DNA of 64,000 bases from Flavobacterium algicola (GTDB taxonomy: Bacteria; Bacteroidota; Bacteroidia; Flavobacteriales; Flavobacteriaceae). How positions within the stretch are numbered: position 1 is the stretch's first letter; each line of letters starts with the position of its first letter. Shown piece after piece: positions 8,110 to 18,000 of the stretch. Location: the NCBI RefSeq assembly GCF_022399565.1, contig NZ_JAJTUT010000001.1, positions 1,291,336 through 1,355,335 on the forward strand, read 5' to 3'. The notes beneath the pieces were generated by a model, which was given only the letters and a program-made list of their open reading frames with translations, searched no databases and was not told the DNA's origin. The translations under genes were made by a program, and so were the position numbers.

Positions 8110-10383
8110 CTAATTCAAACTTGCTTTAAACATTTTTAATTCTTCCCAACTAAATTTATCACCTAATTTTTCTTTCATTGGTGTCAAGGATTCTTCCTGG
8201 TAAAATTGAAAAGCTTCTCTTAATTCTACTATTTTATCATCGGGCAATATTTCATTTATAGAAACTCTCTTGGCTTGAATTAGTTTAACTAGATGACCTT
8301 CGATAGTGAGCGGTGTCACTTTGCGAAGTTCTGCAATTTCAGCAACACTGTTTTTTGCTATCCACAAATCATATGTTTCATCTACAGTAGATTTTTTTGG
8401 GACTTTTTTATCTGTTTTTTTCTTAGCAGCGTAACGATCAATATCGGCTTCATCTTCAATTAAAGTAATATGAGTCTCTTTAAATTGATTTTGAATCGCG
8501 TTTGTTTTTCGAGATAAATAATTTTTAATATCATTGGACGTCAATTTTTCCTTCGAAATACTCTCACCAGCCACTACTGTTTCTATCAATAGTTTGGCTT
8601 TCATTAAACGTAAGACCGATTTGGACTGAAAATCTTCTAATGCTTTTAATTCTTCATAACGGGTTTTGGCTTTTTGCAAGCGTTTAACCTCTTCAATTTT
8701 CCAGAGAATTTCAAATACTAATTCATCAAGAGCCGGTAAGAAATAATTAAACGCCGCATCGATTCGTTGTGAAACGTGTAATAAATCGACCGTTTCTTGT
8801 TTGAAGATAGAGTTAAGCTGAACGATGAACTTTTGAGCCGATACATACAACCCATCCATCATCATAAAATATTTATTTGCCCAAACCGCATGAGCCGACT
8901 TAGCTGGTGATTCGGGATCTTCATTATAACTGTATCTGTGCGTACGCCATTCTTGAGCCAATTCTTGCCAGTCAAAACTGTTTATTAGGTAGTTATGAAT
9001 AAAATTTTTAGTTTCAAAGTGCAACGAATTTTTTAAAACCTCCTCCGAAGCTTTATTTTGTGCATATTCCATCACTTCTTCGTCGTTGGAAATTCCGTTC
9101 ATACGCAAGGGAGAAAGCAAAATAAGCCCTTCTAAAGAACGTAATCGCGATAATGCAACATATGCCTGTCCTGGCATAAAAACTTGCGAAACATCGACCG
9201 CAGCTTTGTCAAATGTAAGTCCTTGACTTTTATGCACCGTTATCGCCCAAGCCAATTTCAGCGGGTATTGTACAAATGTGCCCAAAATCTCTTCTTGTAT
9301 CTCCTTTGTCATTGGGTCTACACTATAGCGAATGTTTTGCCATTCGTATTTATCAACTTCAATTGTTTTATTTTCTTCAGGAAAATGCACCCGCACTTCT
9401 TTAAGCGATAGCGTCTTAATGATTCCCATTTTACCATTAAAATAATGTTTATCTGGGGATGTATCATTTTTAACAAACATCACCTGTGCTCCTATTTTCA
9501 ATGAAAGTTCTTTTTCTAAGGGATACATTTTCTCTGGAAAATCATCTGTAATTTCTGGTTTGTAATTTACCAAACTTCCTTCTAGATCGGTCAAAGCTTG
9601 CGCATTCATTGTATCTGCTTTCACGTTATGTGTCGTTAGGGTAATATAACCCTTATTGGCTTTTAGATCAAAATTGGGCTGCACATATTGATTCAGCGCT
9701 TGCACATCGGCGTTTGTAATTGTGTTGTTTCGTAAATTGTTAAGGACCGCAATAAACTTATCGTCGCTCTGGCGGAAGATTTTAGATAATTCGATATATA
9801 AAGGTGGACTTTGCTGAACGGCATGCGAATGAAAAAAGAATTTTCCTCTGTAATATTGTCTTAATGTGCTCCATTCCTCATCACGGATAACGGGTGGTAA
9901 TTGCAGTAAATCTCCAATATATAACACTTGAACACCTCCAAAGGGCATCGATTTCTTGCGCACTGTTTGCATCATAAAATCAATAGCATCAAGTAAATCG
10001 GCACGTAGCATACTTACTTCATCGATCACTAGCAATTCCATATTCTGAATGACAGCTTTCTTGGTAGCATTCATCTTAAAATGACGTCTTAGGGTATCCT
10101 TAGATTCAAATTTAACACGCTCATTAAATTGAGATGCAACATTAAAGGCTGGAATAAATCCGCCAAAGGGTAGTTGAAACATTGAATGTATGGTAACACC
10201 ACCGGCATTCAAGGCAGCAATACCAGTTGGAGCTACTACCACGGTGTTTTTATGTGTAGATTCAATAATTTGACGCAGGAGCGTAGTTTTACCAGTACCC
10301 GCTTTACCTGTCAAGAAGATAGATCGTTGCGTCTGATTGATAAATTGTAAAGTGTAATTTGCGGCTTCAGTTAATGTTTGCAT
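8110..10383 (-). CDS. PIF1/RecD2-like SF1 helicase with C-terminal helix-turn-helix
   Basis: 757-residue superfamily 1 DNA helicase. Walker A GKAGTGKT is at residues 26-33. Walker B is in LLVIDEVSML, with a PIF1-like GGVQVLYIGDLLQLPPV segment after it. Late helicase motifs are VHKSQGLTFD and YVALSRLRS. The N-terminal about 430 residues are the ATPase core. The C-terminal tail (about 665-757, VDETYDLWIAKNSVAEIAEL, cut here) resembles the HTH_40 domain found at the end of some RecQ/PIF1 proteins. Likely role: unwinding DNA at stalled forks or G-quadruplexes, inferred from the family. It is monocistronic on the minus strand. Confidence 0.88.
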   Translation of the reverse strand: MQTLTEAANYTLQFINQTQRSIFLTGKAGTGKTTLLRQIIESTHKNTVVVAPTGIAALNAGGVTIHSMFQLPFGGFIPAFNVASQFNERVKFESKDTLRRHFKMNATKKAVIQNMELLVIDEVSMLRADLLDAIDFMMQTVRKKSMPFGGVQVLYIGDLLQLPPVIRDEEWSTLRQYYRGKFFFHSHAVQQSPPLYIELSKIFRQSDDKFIAVLNNLRNNTITNADVQALNQYVQPNFDLKANKGYITLTTHNVKADTMNAQALTDLEGSLVNYKPEITDDFPEKMYPLEKELSLKIGAQVMFVKNDTSPDKHYFNGKMGIIKTLSLKEVRVHFPEENKTIEVDKYEWQNIRYSVDPMTKEIQEEILGTFVQYPLKLAWAITVHKSQGLTFDKAAVDVSQVFMPGQAYVALSRLRSLEGLILLSPLRMNGISNDEEVMEYAQNKASEEVLKNSLHFETKNFIHNYLINSFDWQELAQEWRTHRYSYNEDPESPAKSAHAVWANKYFMMMDGLYVSAQKFIVQLNSIFKQETVDLLHVSQRIDAAFNYFLPALDELVFEILWKIEEVKRLQKAKTRYEELKALEDFQSKSVLRLMKAKLLIETVVAGESISKEKLTSNDIKNYLSRKTNAIQNQFKETHITLIEDEADIDRYAAKKKTDKKVPKKSTVDETYDLWIAKNSVAEIAELRKVTPLTIEGHLVKLIQAKRVSINEILPDDKIVELREAFQFYQEESLTPMKEKLGDKFSWEELKMFKASLN

Positions 10384-10594
10384 GGCGTATAGAGTATAAA
10401 ATTGATACCGTAAAATTACATTTTTTGATCATATGTAGTTACGTCAAAGAATAAAGTTTTTAGATTGAAAATTTGCATCCTAACAACTTATGATGCAAAG
10501 TGTCATTTTGATTTCTGACTTATATTTTGGGGTCATATTTTAAAGTAAGACAGATACTAATTACAGGTAAATTGATTACTGCACTAAAACAAAA

Positions 10595-10625
10595 AAGCCT
10601 TCATTCTAAATTAGAATGAAGGCTT
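10595..10625 (-). terminator. Stem-loop terminator of the OmpH-like gene
   Basis: AAGCCTTCATTCTAA (10595-10609) pairs perfectly with TTAGAATGAAGGCTT (10611-10625). On the minus strand it is followed by a T-rich tract. It lies 20 nt after the stop of the OmpH-like gene. Confidence 0.88.
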
Positions 10626-10645
10626 AATTATGTATTTATGAGATA

Positions 10646-11227
10646 TTATTTTTTAACCTCAGTTTCTTTTTTCTCCTCGACTTTTTCTTCTTTTTTCTCT
10701 TTAGAAGCATACTTGTCATTTAGCTCTTTGATGATTGTTTTTGTAATATCAAATTTTTCTTCTGCATATAAAACAGATGCTGCATCTCCTGTACCGTAGA
10801 TGTAAGCATAGCCATTCTTTTTACCATATTCTTTAATGAATTTTTTCACGCCAGTAACTAGTGTGTCCATTTCTGCACCACTCTCTTGTTGCAGTTGTTG
10901 TGATAAAGCTTGTTGAGCATATCCTAATTGTTGCTCTCTCTTTTGCAATTCAGCACCTTTTTTCTGTGCCCACTCTTGACCATTTGCTTGCGCTTGTGAT
11001 TGAAAGCTGGCAGCGTCTTGTTTGAAACGATTTATCTCTGCTTCTAGTTGTCTTCCTTTTTCTTCAGACTGTGCTTTGTATTTTGCTTCAAGATCTTTTG
11101 CCTCTGTGTATTCCTTCATTAATTCCGAAGTATCAACATACGCTGTTTTCACTTCTTTTACTTCGGCCGCTTTTTGACATGATAGAATTGAAACTGCCAT
11201 TGCGGTAATTAATAATACTTTTTTCAT
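10646..11227 (-). CDS. OmpH/Skp-family lipoprotein
   Basis: 193 residues. Signal MKKVLLITAMAVSILSC has a lipobox Cys at residue 17, unlike the soluble periplasmic Skp of Proteobacteria. The mature protein is a long charged coiled coil (about residues 40-125, rich in Glu, Gln, Lys and Ala), the tentacle-like region of OmpH/Skp. Then come the conserved core end (IKEYGKKNGYAYIYGTGD) and a Lys/Glu tail. The expected role is a chaperone for outer-membrane proteins, here predicted to be membrane-anchored. It has its own promoter and terminator and is separated from the methyltransferase by 244 bp. Confidence 0.82.
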   Translation of the reverse strand: MKKVLLITAMAVSILSCQKAAEVKEVKTAYVDTSELMKEYTEAKDLEAKYKAQSEEKGRQLEAEINRFKQDAASFQSQAQANGQEWAQKKGAELQKREQQLGYAQQALSQQLQQESGAEMDTLVTGVKKFIKEYGKKNGYAYIYGTGDAASVLYAEEKFDITKTIIKELNDKYASKEKKEEKVEEKKETEVKK

Positions 11228-11259
11228 TTTGGTTTATTTGTTATTAAATGTGATTAGAA

Positions 11260-11267
11260 CAAAAATA
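11260..11267 (-). promoter_or_regulatory. -7 promoter element of the OmpH-like gene (TATTTTTG)
   Basis: The minus strand reads TATTTTTG, matching TAnnTTTG, 32 nt upstream of the ATG at 11227. Confidence 0.55.
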
Positions 11268-11471
11268 TAAAAAATTTATTAGTAACCTAAAATTGTTTGA
11301 AAATTGTACCATTTTCTCACTATTAGATTTAACTATAACTATTCGTTATGAGATAATTGAAAGCTATAAAAAACGGCTTTTATATCTTTATTTTAAGCTA
11401 ATTTTAAAAATTTTGATAGGTTGTATCTGTTTACGAATAAAATATACGCTTAAAATCGCTTAAAATGATTT

Positions 11472-12320
11472 TTAAGCATTTTTAAGGACGTAAATATGTG
11501 ATGAGTACTCTGAATTAGCTTTTGCTTTGATGTTTGACTGTAATCCTATAAAAGATGCTTTAATAAAATTCATTCTTCCAGTTTTGTATTTTTCTGATAA
11601 TAAACTAACATAATAAGAATCAAATTTCATAGGTAGCACTTTTTCCAATTCCATTTTTTCATTTAGAAAAAGTTTTTGAATGGCTGTTTTTGAAAAATGC
11701 CAAAAATGTATTGGCACATCATATGCTGCCCAAAATTCTTTATAATGTTTTGCATCGAATGATTTAAAATTTGGAACTGCAATTATTAAAGAACCTGAAG
11801 GTTTCAACAACCGCTTCAACTCCTTTATTTGAAAATCAAGATTTGGAACATGTTCCAATACATGCCACATTGTAATTACATCAAAAGAGTGTGCATCCAA
11901 ATCGGAAGTAGATTCAACAAAATCGATCCCTTTTGTAATTGCAATACCTTTGGCGCGATCGCTTGGTTCTATCCCTACTGTTTTCCATCCGTTTTCCTTT
12001 GCTACATTTAGAAAATCTCCAGTACCTGCACCAATGTCCAAAATTGCACCTTTAGACATTTGCATTTTATTGATAAGATTCAATTTGTTTTTCAGGGCAA
12101 TGCCTTTTACAAATTGGTACGCTTTTTCAAAAAACGATCTTCTGTTATCGGTATGAGATATATAATCTTCACTTTCATAATATTTACCTAACATTTCTAA
12201 ACTAGGTTGTGGATGCGTAATAAGCATATCCAATGTTTCATCGTGATATAATTCAAAAGTTTCTTTGGAGACAGAATGATCTTTAACAGTTAGAAAGTGT
12301 TTTTTATTTGAAATATTCAT
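11472..12320 (-). CDS. Class I SAM-dependent methyltransferase
   Basis: 282 residues with a Rossmann-type methyltransferase domain. Motif I is LDIGAGTG (residues 94-101), the acidic residue after strand 2 is in GIEPSDRA, and the motif-III region is FDVITMWHVLEHV. A C-terminal PxxFxSFDAKHYKEFWAAYD-like segment (W, D and H-rich, about residues 183-208) is typical of the Methyltransf_23 group that acts on lipids, sugars or small molecules. Substrate unknown. It lies 273 bp downstream of mnmG on the same strand, with a parS-like site in the gap, so co-transcription is uncertain. Confidence 0.85.
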   Translation of the reverse strand: MNISNKKHFLTVKDHSVSKETFELYHDETLDMLITHPQPSLEMLGKYYESEDYISHTDNRRSFFEKAYQFVKGIALKNKLNLINKMQMSKGAILDIGAGTGDFLNVAKENGWKTVGIEPSDRAKGIAITKGIDFVESTSDLDAHSFDVITMWHVLEHVPNLDFQIKELKRLLKPSGSLIIAVPNFKSFDAKHYKEFWAAYDVPIHFWHFSKTAIQKLFLNEKMELEKVLPMKFDSYYVSLLSEKYKTGRMNFIKASFIGLQSNIKAKANSEYSSHIYVLKNA

Positions 12321-12440
12321 TTTTATATTTAGTATTCGATTGTGAAGTCTTCATCAGTCCTTACTGAGTGAAATTCAAAGTTTAAATTGTAATTAAAACA
12401 TTTATACAGTTTTCTTAGCAATGGCAGTGGTTAACAAGGT

Positions 12441-12456
12441 AGTTTCACGTGGAACA
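12441..12456. promoter_or_regulatory. parS: parS-like ParB binding site (15 of 16)
   Basis: AGTTTCACGTGGAACA matches the bacterial parS consensus TGTTnCACGTGnAACA at all positions but the first. It lies in the mnmG-methyltransferase gap. Two perfect copies sit about 2.1 kb away on the other side of mnmG. Confidence 0.78.
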
Positions 12457-12593
12457 TCCTATTTTAATTAAATAATAGTTATTAGATTTATAATCTAGGT
12501 CGCATAATAATCTACAGCTACTTTCGAATAAAAATCAAACTGCATCAGATAAACGCTAGATTAAAACCAAAGTTCAAATCTAGCATTCAAATT

Positions 12594-14465
12594 TTAACGA
12601 CCCATGTGTACTAATAGGACAGATATATCACTAGGTGAAACACCACTAATTCTTGAAGCTTGAGATATTGTCACAGGACGAATCTTAGTCAATTTTTGTT
12701 TTGCTTCTATTGACATCGATTTTATCTTATGAAAATCAAAATCCTCTGGAATTTTTACATCCTCTAGACGCGTTAACTTATCGGCATTATTTCTTTCCTT
12801 TTCTATATAACCTGAATATTTAACTTGAATTTCTGCTTGCTCTAATATTTCATCATCTACTTCATTTTGTGAAATAAATTCTTGAACTTTTTCAAACTTC
12901 TTCATGTCCTCCAAATCAATCTGCGGGCGAGAGAAAATTTTAAACATCTTATCACCTTGTGAAATAAGTGCCGTACCCTTCTCTTCTAGTATTGGATTCG
13001 TTTCAGCAATTGACACACTAGTATCTCTAAAAAATGAAACCATTTTTTCAGACTGATTGAACTTATGTTCCATTCGACGTAAGCGCTCATCAGAAGCCAA
13101 ACCAATTGCATTTGACATAGGAGTCAATCTAAAATCGGCATTATCTTGGCGCAATAAAGTTCTATATTCAGCACGAGACGTAAACATTCTGTATGGTTCT
13201 TCGGTACCTTTGGTAATCAAATCATCTATTAGAACTCCAATATAGGCTTCATCACGTTTTAAAATTAAAGGCGCTTTTTCATGCACTTTTAGATGTGCAT
13301 TTATACCTGCCATTAGTCCTTGGGAAGCAGCTTCCTCATATCCAGTTGTACCGTTTATTTGTCCTGCGAAATACAAACCTTCCACTAATTTAGTTTCTAG
13401 TGTATGTTTCAATTGCGTTGGAGGAAAGTAATCATACTCGATTGCATAACCTGGACGAAAGAATTTCACGTTTTCAAACCCAACTACAGAGCGAAGAGCT
13501 TTAAATTGAATATCTTCTGGTAAAGAAGTTGAAAAGCCATTTACATAAACCTCGCAAGTTTTCCAACCTTCTGGCTCTACAAATAATTGGTGGCGTTCCT
13601 TATCAGCAAATCGATTAATCTTATCCTCTATTGAAGGGCAATATCTTGGCCCTAGACTTTTAATTCTTCCGTTAAACATTGGCGAACGATCAAAACCTTC
13701 TCTCAATATATCATGAACATCCAATGAAGTATATGTCATATGACAAGAACGTTGATGAATGAGCGGACGTGTTACATCTGAATATGAAAATTTATTTGGC
13801 TTATCATCACCTTTTTCTTCATTCATTTTGGAGTAATCCAAAGAACGACCATCGACACGCGGAGGTGTTCCTGTTTTCATTCTTCCAGATTCAAAACCTA
13901 CTTTAACTAAATCTTCTGTGATTCCAAAAGCAGCACTCTCTCCTGCTCTACCTCCTCCAAATTGTTTTTCACCAATATGAATTAAACCATTCAAAAAAGT
14001 ACCATTTGTAAGGACAACAGACTTTGAGCGAACCTCAACTCCAAGCGAAGTTTTAATTCCTTTGATTTGGTTATTCTCAATAATTAATCCTTTTACCATC
14101 TCTTGGTAAAAATCTAAATTTGGCGTTCCCTCCAACATTAATCTCCACTCCTCAGCAAATCGCATTCGATCACTTTGTACACGCGGAGACCACATTGCAG
14201 GACCTTTAGATTTGTTCAACATTTTAAATTGAATCGCAGTATTATCAGATACAATTCCTGAGTATCCGCCTAGCGCATCAATCTCACGAACTATCTGTCC
14301 TTTGGCAATTCCACCCATTGCAGGATTACATGACATTTGTGCGATGTTCTGCAAACTCATTGTAACCAGCAATGTTTTCGATCCTAGATTAGCAGCAGCA
14401 GCAGCAGCTTCTGAACCTGCATGACCTGCTCCAACAACAATTACATCATATTCTTCTTGAAACAT
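12594..14465 (-). CDS. mnmG: tRNA uridine-5-carboxymethylaminomethyl modification enzyme MnmG (GidA)
   Basis: 623-residue FAD enzyme. With MnmE it installs cmnm5 groups at the wobble uridine (U34) of certain tRNAs. FAD-binding GAGHAGSEAAAAAA is at residues 12-25. The conserved SCNPAMGGIAKGQIVREIDALGG lies near 45-68 (key block NPAMGGIAKG). GTPPRVDGRSLDYSKM and GQINGTTGYEEAASQG follow, then the C-terminal helical domain ending SDISVLLVHMGR. Length is normal. mnmE is not in the window. In many bacteria this gene (gidA) lies close to oriC, which fits the parS sites on both sides. Confidence 0.97.
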   Translation of the reverse strand: MFQEEYDVIVVGAGHAGSEAAAAAANLGSKTLLVTMSLQNIAQMSCNPAMGGIAKGQIVREIDALGGYSGIVSDNTAIQFKMLNKSKGPAMWSPRVQSDRMRFAEEWRLMLEGTPNLDFYQEMVKGLIIENNQIKGIKTSLGVEVRSKSVVLTNGTFLNGLIHIGEKQFGGGRAGESAAFGITEDLVKVGFESGRMKTGTPPRVDGRSLDYSKMNEEKGDDKPNKFSYSDVTRPLIHQRSCHMTYTSLDVHDILREGFDRSPMFNGRIKSLGPRYCPSIEDKINRFADKERHQLFVEPEGWKTCEVYVNGFSTSLPEDIQFKALRSVVGFENVKFFRPGYAIEYDYFPPTQLKHTLETKLVEGLYFAGQINGTTGYEEAASQGLMAGINAHLKVHEKAPLILKRDEAYIGVLIDDLITKGTEEPYRMFTSRAEYRTLLRQDNADFRLTPMSNAIGLASDERLRRMEHKFNQSEKMVSFFRDTSVSIAETNPILEEKGTALISQGDKMFKIFSRPQIDLEDMKKFEKVQEFISQNEVDDEILEQAEIQVKYSGYIEKERNNADKLTRLEDVKIPEDFDFHKIKSMSIEAKQKLTKIRPVTISQASRISGVSPSDISVLLVHMGR

Positions 14466-14527
14466 ATTTTTTATGATTTACCTAGCAAGCCAGGATTTGT
14501 ATTAATTTTTTATAAAACATATCGGCT

Positions 14528-14543
14528 TGTTCCACGTGGAACA
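14528..14543. promoter_or_regulatory. parS: parS site (perfect palindrome)
   Basis: TGTTCCACGTGGAACA is a perfect 16-bp palindrome fully matching TGTTnCACGTGnAACA, the ParB/Spo0J-binding centromere site. It lies between ybeY and mnmG. Confidence 0.9.
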
Positions 14544-14573
14544 CGAACCATAGTGTTTTACATTACCACCACT

Positions 14574-14589
14574 TGTTCCACGTGGAACA
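14574..14589. promoter_or_regulatory. parS: parS site (perfect palindrome, second copy)
   Basis: Second identical TGTTCCACGTGGAACA. Its start is 46 bp from the start of the previous site (about 4.4 helical turns). One extra flanking base pair, T and A, extends the symmetry. Confidence 0.9.
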
Positions 14590-14602
14590 ACTAGATTTAG
14601 AA

Positions 14603-15013
14603 TTAAATAAACATTGCCATTTTCTCCTCCTCCTTAGATCGCATCAACGCCTCGTCCTTATCAGACTTGTCTTTGTACCCACAGTAATGTAACACACCAT
14701 GAACTAATACACGTTTCAATTCTTCTTCAAAACTTACTTCAAAGTCTTTTGCATTATCCAAAACTCTTTCAACTGAGACGTAGATATCTCCATGCAATTC
14801 ATTACCCATAGAGTAATCAAAACTAATAATATCTGTTAAAGTATCATGATTGAGATATTCTAAATTGATCTTGTGCAAATACTCATCATCACAAAATATA
14901 TAATTTATTTCCCCTTCCTTTTTGTTTTCTGATTCTATAACCGCAGATAACCAAGTAGCGTATGCTTCTTCGTTTTCTAAACTGAATTCATTTTCGTAAT
15001 TAAAACTGATCAT
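14603..15013 (-). CDS. ybeY: Endoribonuclease YbeY, 16S rRNA maturation
   Basis: 136-residue metal-dependent RNase involved in 16S rRNA 3'-end processing and ribosome quality control. The metal motif region reads LVHGVLHYCGYKDKSD: the first two His of the usual HxxxHxxGxxH are present, but the third position is Asp (GYKD). The N-terminal half includes TDIISFDYSMGNELHGDIYVS (key TDIISF and GDIYVS). Its ATG overlaps the TGA of the upstream DUF4175 gene by 4 bp (ATGA), so the two are translationally coupled. Confidence 0.92.
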   Translation of the reverse strand: MISFNYENEFSLENEEAYATWLSAVIESENKKEGEINYIFCDDEYLHKINLEYLNHDTLTDIISFDYSMGNELHGDIYVSVERVLDNAKDFEVSFEEELKRVLVHGVLHYCGYKDKSDKDEALMRSKEEEKMAMFI

Positions 15014-18000
15014 TTTTTATTAAAATATTCTTGAACTTTTTGTTCAAAATTAGAGCGCAAAGGTAACGATTGTCTGTTTAAAATTTCTATACTCTTTAAA
15101 TATTCTAAAAGAGTATTTGGCAGCGCATTAGAACTATTCTGAAAGGCTTTATTATTAGTCTCCGATTCTCGTTTACTATCTTGATTCTGTTCTTGAATAG
15201 CTGTGTCTAATTTCAGCAATTCCTGCTTAACATTTAATATGCGTTGAAGCACTTCATTATTAAAACCTTTGTTTAATATTTGCTTTTCTATTTGCTTCAT
15301 TTGATCTAAAGCATTAGAACCATTCCGACCTAAACCTTGCTTTTTTAATTCATTCTCCAAAGCTTCACGTAACTCTTTTTGTTCTTTATAAATTTTCATA
15401 ATAGCTTCAGCATTGCCTTCACCCTCTTCACTACCTTTACCTTCACCTGAATTTGACCCCTTTCCACTTGAACCTTCTTTGCCACTACCTGGAGAACTTG
15501 CTTTCATACCGTCCTTAAGTTTATCACCCAGTCCTTGCTGTTTCTTAATTATGTCTGGAAGCTGCATTCCGCTACCCTCTCCTTGTCCTGGTTTAGGTTT
15601 ACCTCCCGGACTCCCAGAAAGAGACATTTGCATATTTGAAAGTATCTCACTTAAAAAATCCCCTAAAACATTAGCCGATGCTACCACGTATTGTTGATGA
15701 GAAAGCCCTTTGGATAATTGAGAATTAGTGAAACTATCTAATGATTTATCTACATTATACTGAATGTTTCCAATTTCTTTGGTAACATCTTCAGCTATCT
15801 TAACATTCCGCAAAGACATTGCAAAAAGGCTATCATCAATATGTTTGAATTGTATTTTTAAATTTTGTTGTAATTTAATATTTCGATTTAAAGACGGTGA
15901 ACCTGGTTTAAGGTTTCTAAATTGCTTCATTAAATCTTCTTCGGACTTAGAAAAAGCTAATAGATTATCTAGAACCTGACGTAACATTTTAACATCCTCC
16001 TCTAATTTCTCCTTTTCATCATCGCCCATTGATTCTTTCATTTTCTGAGACAATGTCTTCATTTTCTGCGCGGCACTTTTCTGCTTAGGTTTTGCCTTTG
16101 CATTGTTCTTTTTATTTAACTCTTCATGAGCTTTATCTAAATCTTCTGTAATTTCTTTTTTCAAACCGTCCTCTTTGGGTAAATCAATAGGCGTCTTTAA
16201 TTCTTTATTATCTTCTGATAAATTACTAAGCTCTTTCTTTATATTATCAAAATCTTTGTTAACCTTATCTTGCATCTTCGCAGATTCATCGTTAGGAGTG
16301 TCGGCCAATTTATTCTGCTTGTTGGCCAAATCATTTAATTTTTCTCCTAACTGCTCGGCTTTTTTTTCTACATAATATTTCTTTGTTAGTTCGATTAGTT
16401 GCTCTAAACTCTTAGTTTGATTTTTACTATTCTGTTTAAATTTATCGAGCTTTTGTAAAAGTTCTTCACTTTTAATTTTATCATTTAAAGCTTTCAATTC
16501 ATCAAGTAATTTTTCATTCTTATCCAGATCCTTTTTAGTTTCCTCAAGTCTTTTTTGAAGATCTTCTTTTAGATTATCTTTTTTATTGTCTTTTACAGCA
16601 TCTAAATTCTCTTTCATCTTATCAGTAAACTGTTTCATCAAATCGTCCTGCTTCTTTTGGCGTTGTATAAAATCATTTACATTTTGCTGCTCTTTAAAGT
16701 CAAAATTGTTTTTTTCTTTACCTAGCTGTTGCAACTTATCAAGAGTTGATATTTGTTTTGTTTGTTCCCTTAATGATTTCTGCAATCCATTAATATTATC
16801 AGACTGATCTTTAAAAACTTCATCAACCTTTTCTTCCTCTGTAGATACGCGATTAGAGAAAATAGTTGACTTAGAACTTTTATAATTATGAAGTGCATCA
16901 TTATCAAATATTTCAAAATAGTAATCATACACAACACCTTGCACAACTGGTAGATTTGCAGGAAATGTAAAAACAAACTGATCTACCGTTTTTCCTTTCA
17001 AGGGAATTGTTCCACGTTTCGCAGTATTGACTTTTCCTTGGATATAATATACTACTTGCAGTTTATGTAATCCATAATCATCGGCAATTTGACCTAAAAC
17101 ATATTTCGTTTTGATTTTTAAACTGTCTGGAGCAAACCCAACATTGATACTTGGGAATTGATCCTTCACTACGTGCAATTCATATTGTAATTTTTCAAAG
17201 TCCTTTACATCTCTATTAGAAGTAATAATTTGATATTCGGTATCTTGACTTATACTTTTAGCAAAACTAAATTCACCTTTGGCAAATTGGAATGGAATGG
17301 AACTACTTGCACATACAAAATCAACTTTCTGAGTTGCAACAGTAGCTAACTTCCAATAAACTCGAGTACCTTCGGGAACAATCGCGTTTCCAGTACCTTT
17401 AATAATTTCGGAATTACGTCTAAGATAAGATGGAAAGTTCAAAACCATTTCGAAATTAGATATTGATGGAACTTGAATTACAATAAGTTCATAATTCGGA
17501 GAGATTACACCATTGGCCTCCACGTGAAACAATATGTTATCTACTGGATTGGTAATGGTATACTTAAATTCACCAGTCTTAGTGCTTTCTAAGAAATAAG
17601 TCTCGTTTCCTATATGAATTGTTGCGTTCTCTGGAACAACATTACCAACCGTTTTAATTTTAAATACAAAATCTTGGTTTTGTTCTGTTCGAAAATTAGA
17701 ATTTAATACTACAAATTCAAATGGCGCTGGTGGACTAAATTTTTGGTTATGGTGCACTACTCTATTCAAACTTTGAGAAATAATTTCGTTGTTACCAGAA
17801 AAATAGAATACTGCAAATAATAAAATAGGAATAAAGGCAAGCGGTACTAATTTTTTATTTGCATTAAAATTAATAGCATTACCAAATGGAATTGGTTGTA
17901 ATGAATTTGCTTTCTGTTCAATAGAAGCAATCAATAATTCAGATTTTAAATTAGTATTAGATGCTTCAGATAACTGAAGAAAGTTTGTCAATTGATCTTC

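Noticed and set aside
15413-15697. 94-codon plus-strand Pro/Ser-rich ORF inside the DUF4175 gene
   Set aside because: It is the antisense of the Gly/Ser-rich linker of DUF4175.
17516-17531. Further parS-like site in the DUF4175 gene
   Set aside because: Only the CACGTGAAACA half matches; the left half does not, so it is likely coding sequence by chance.
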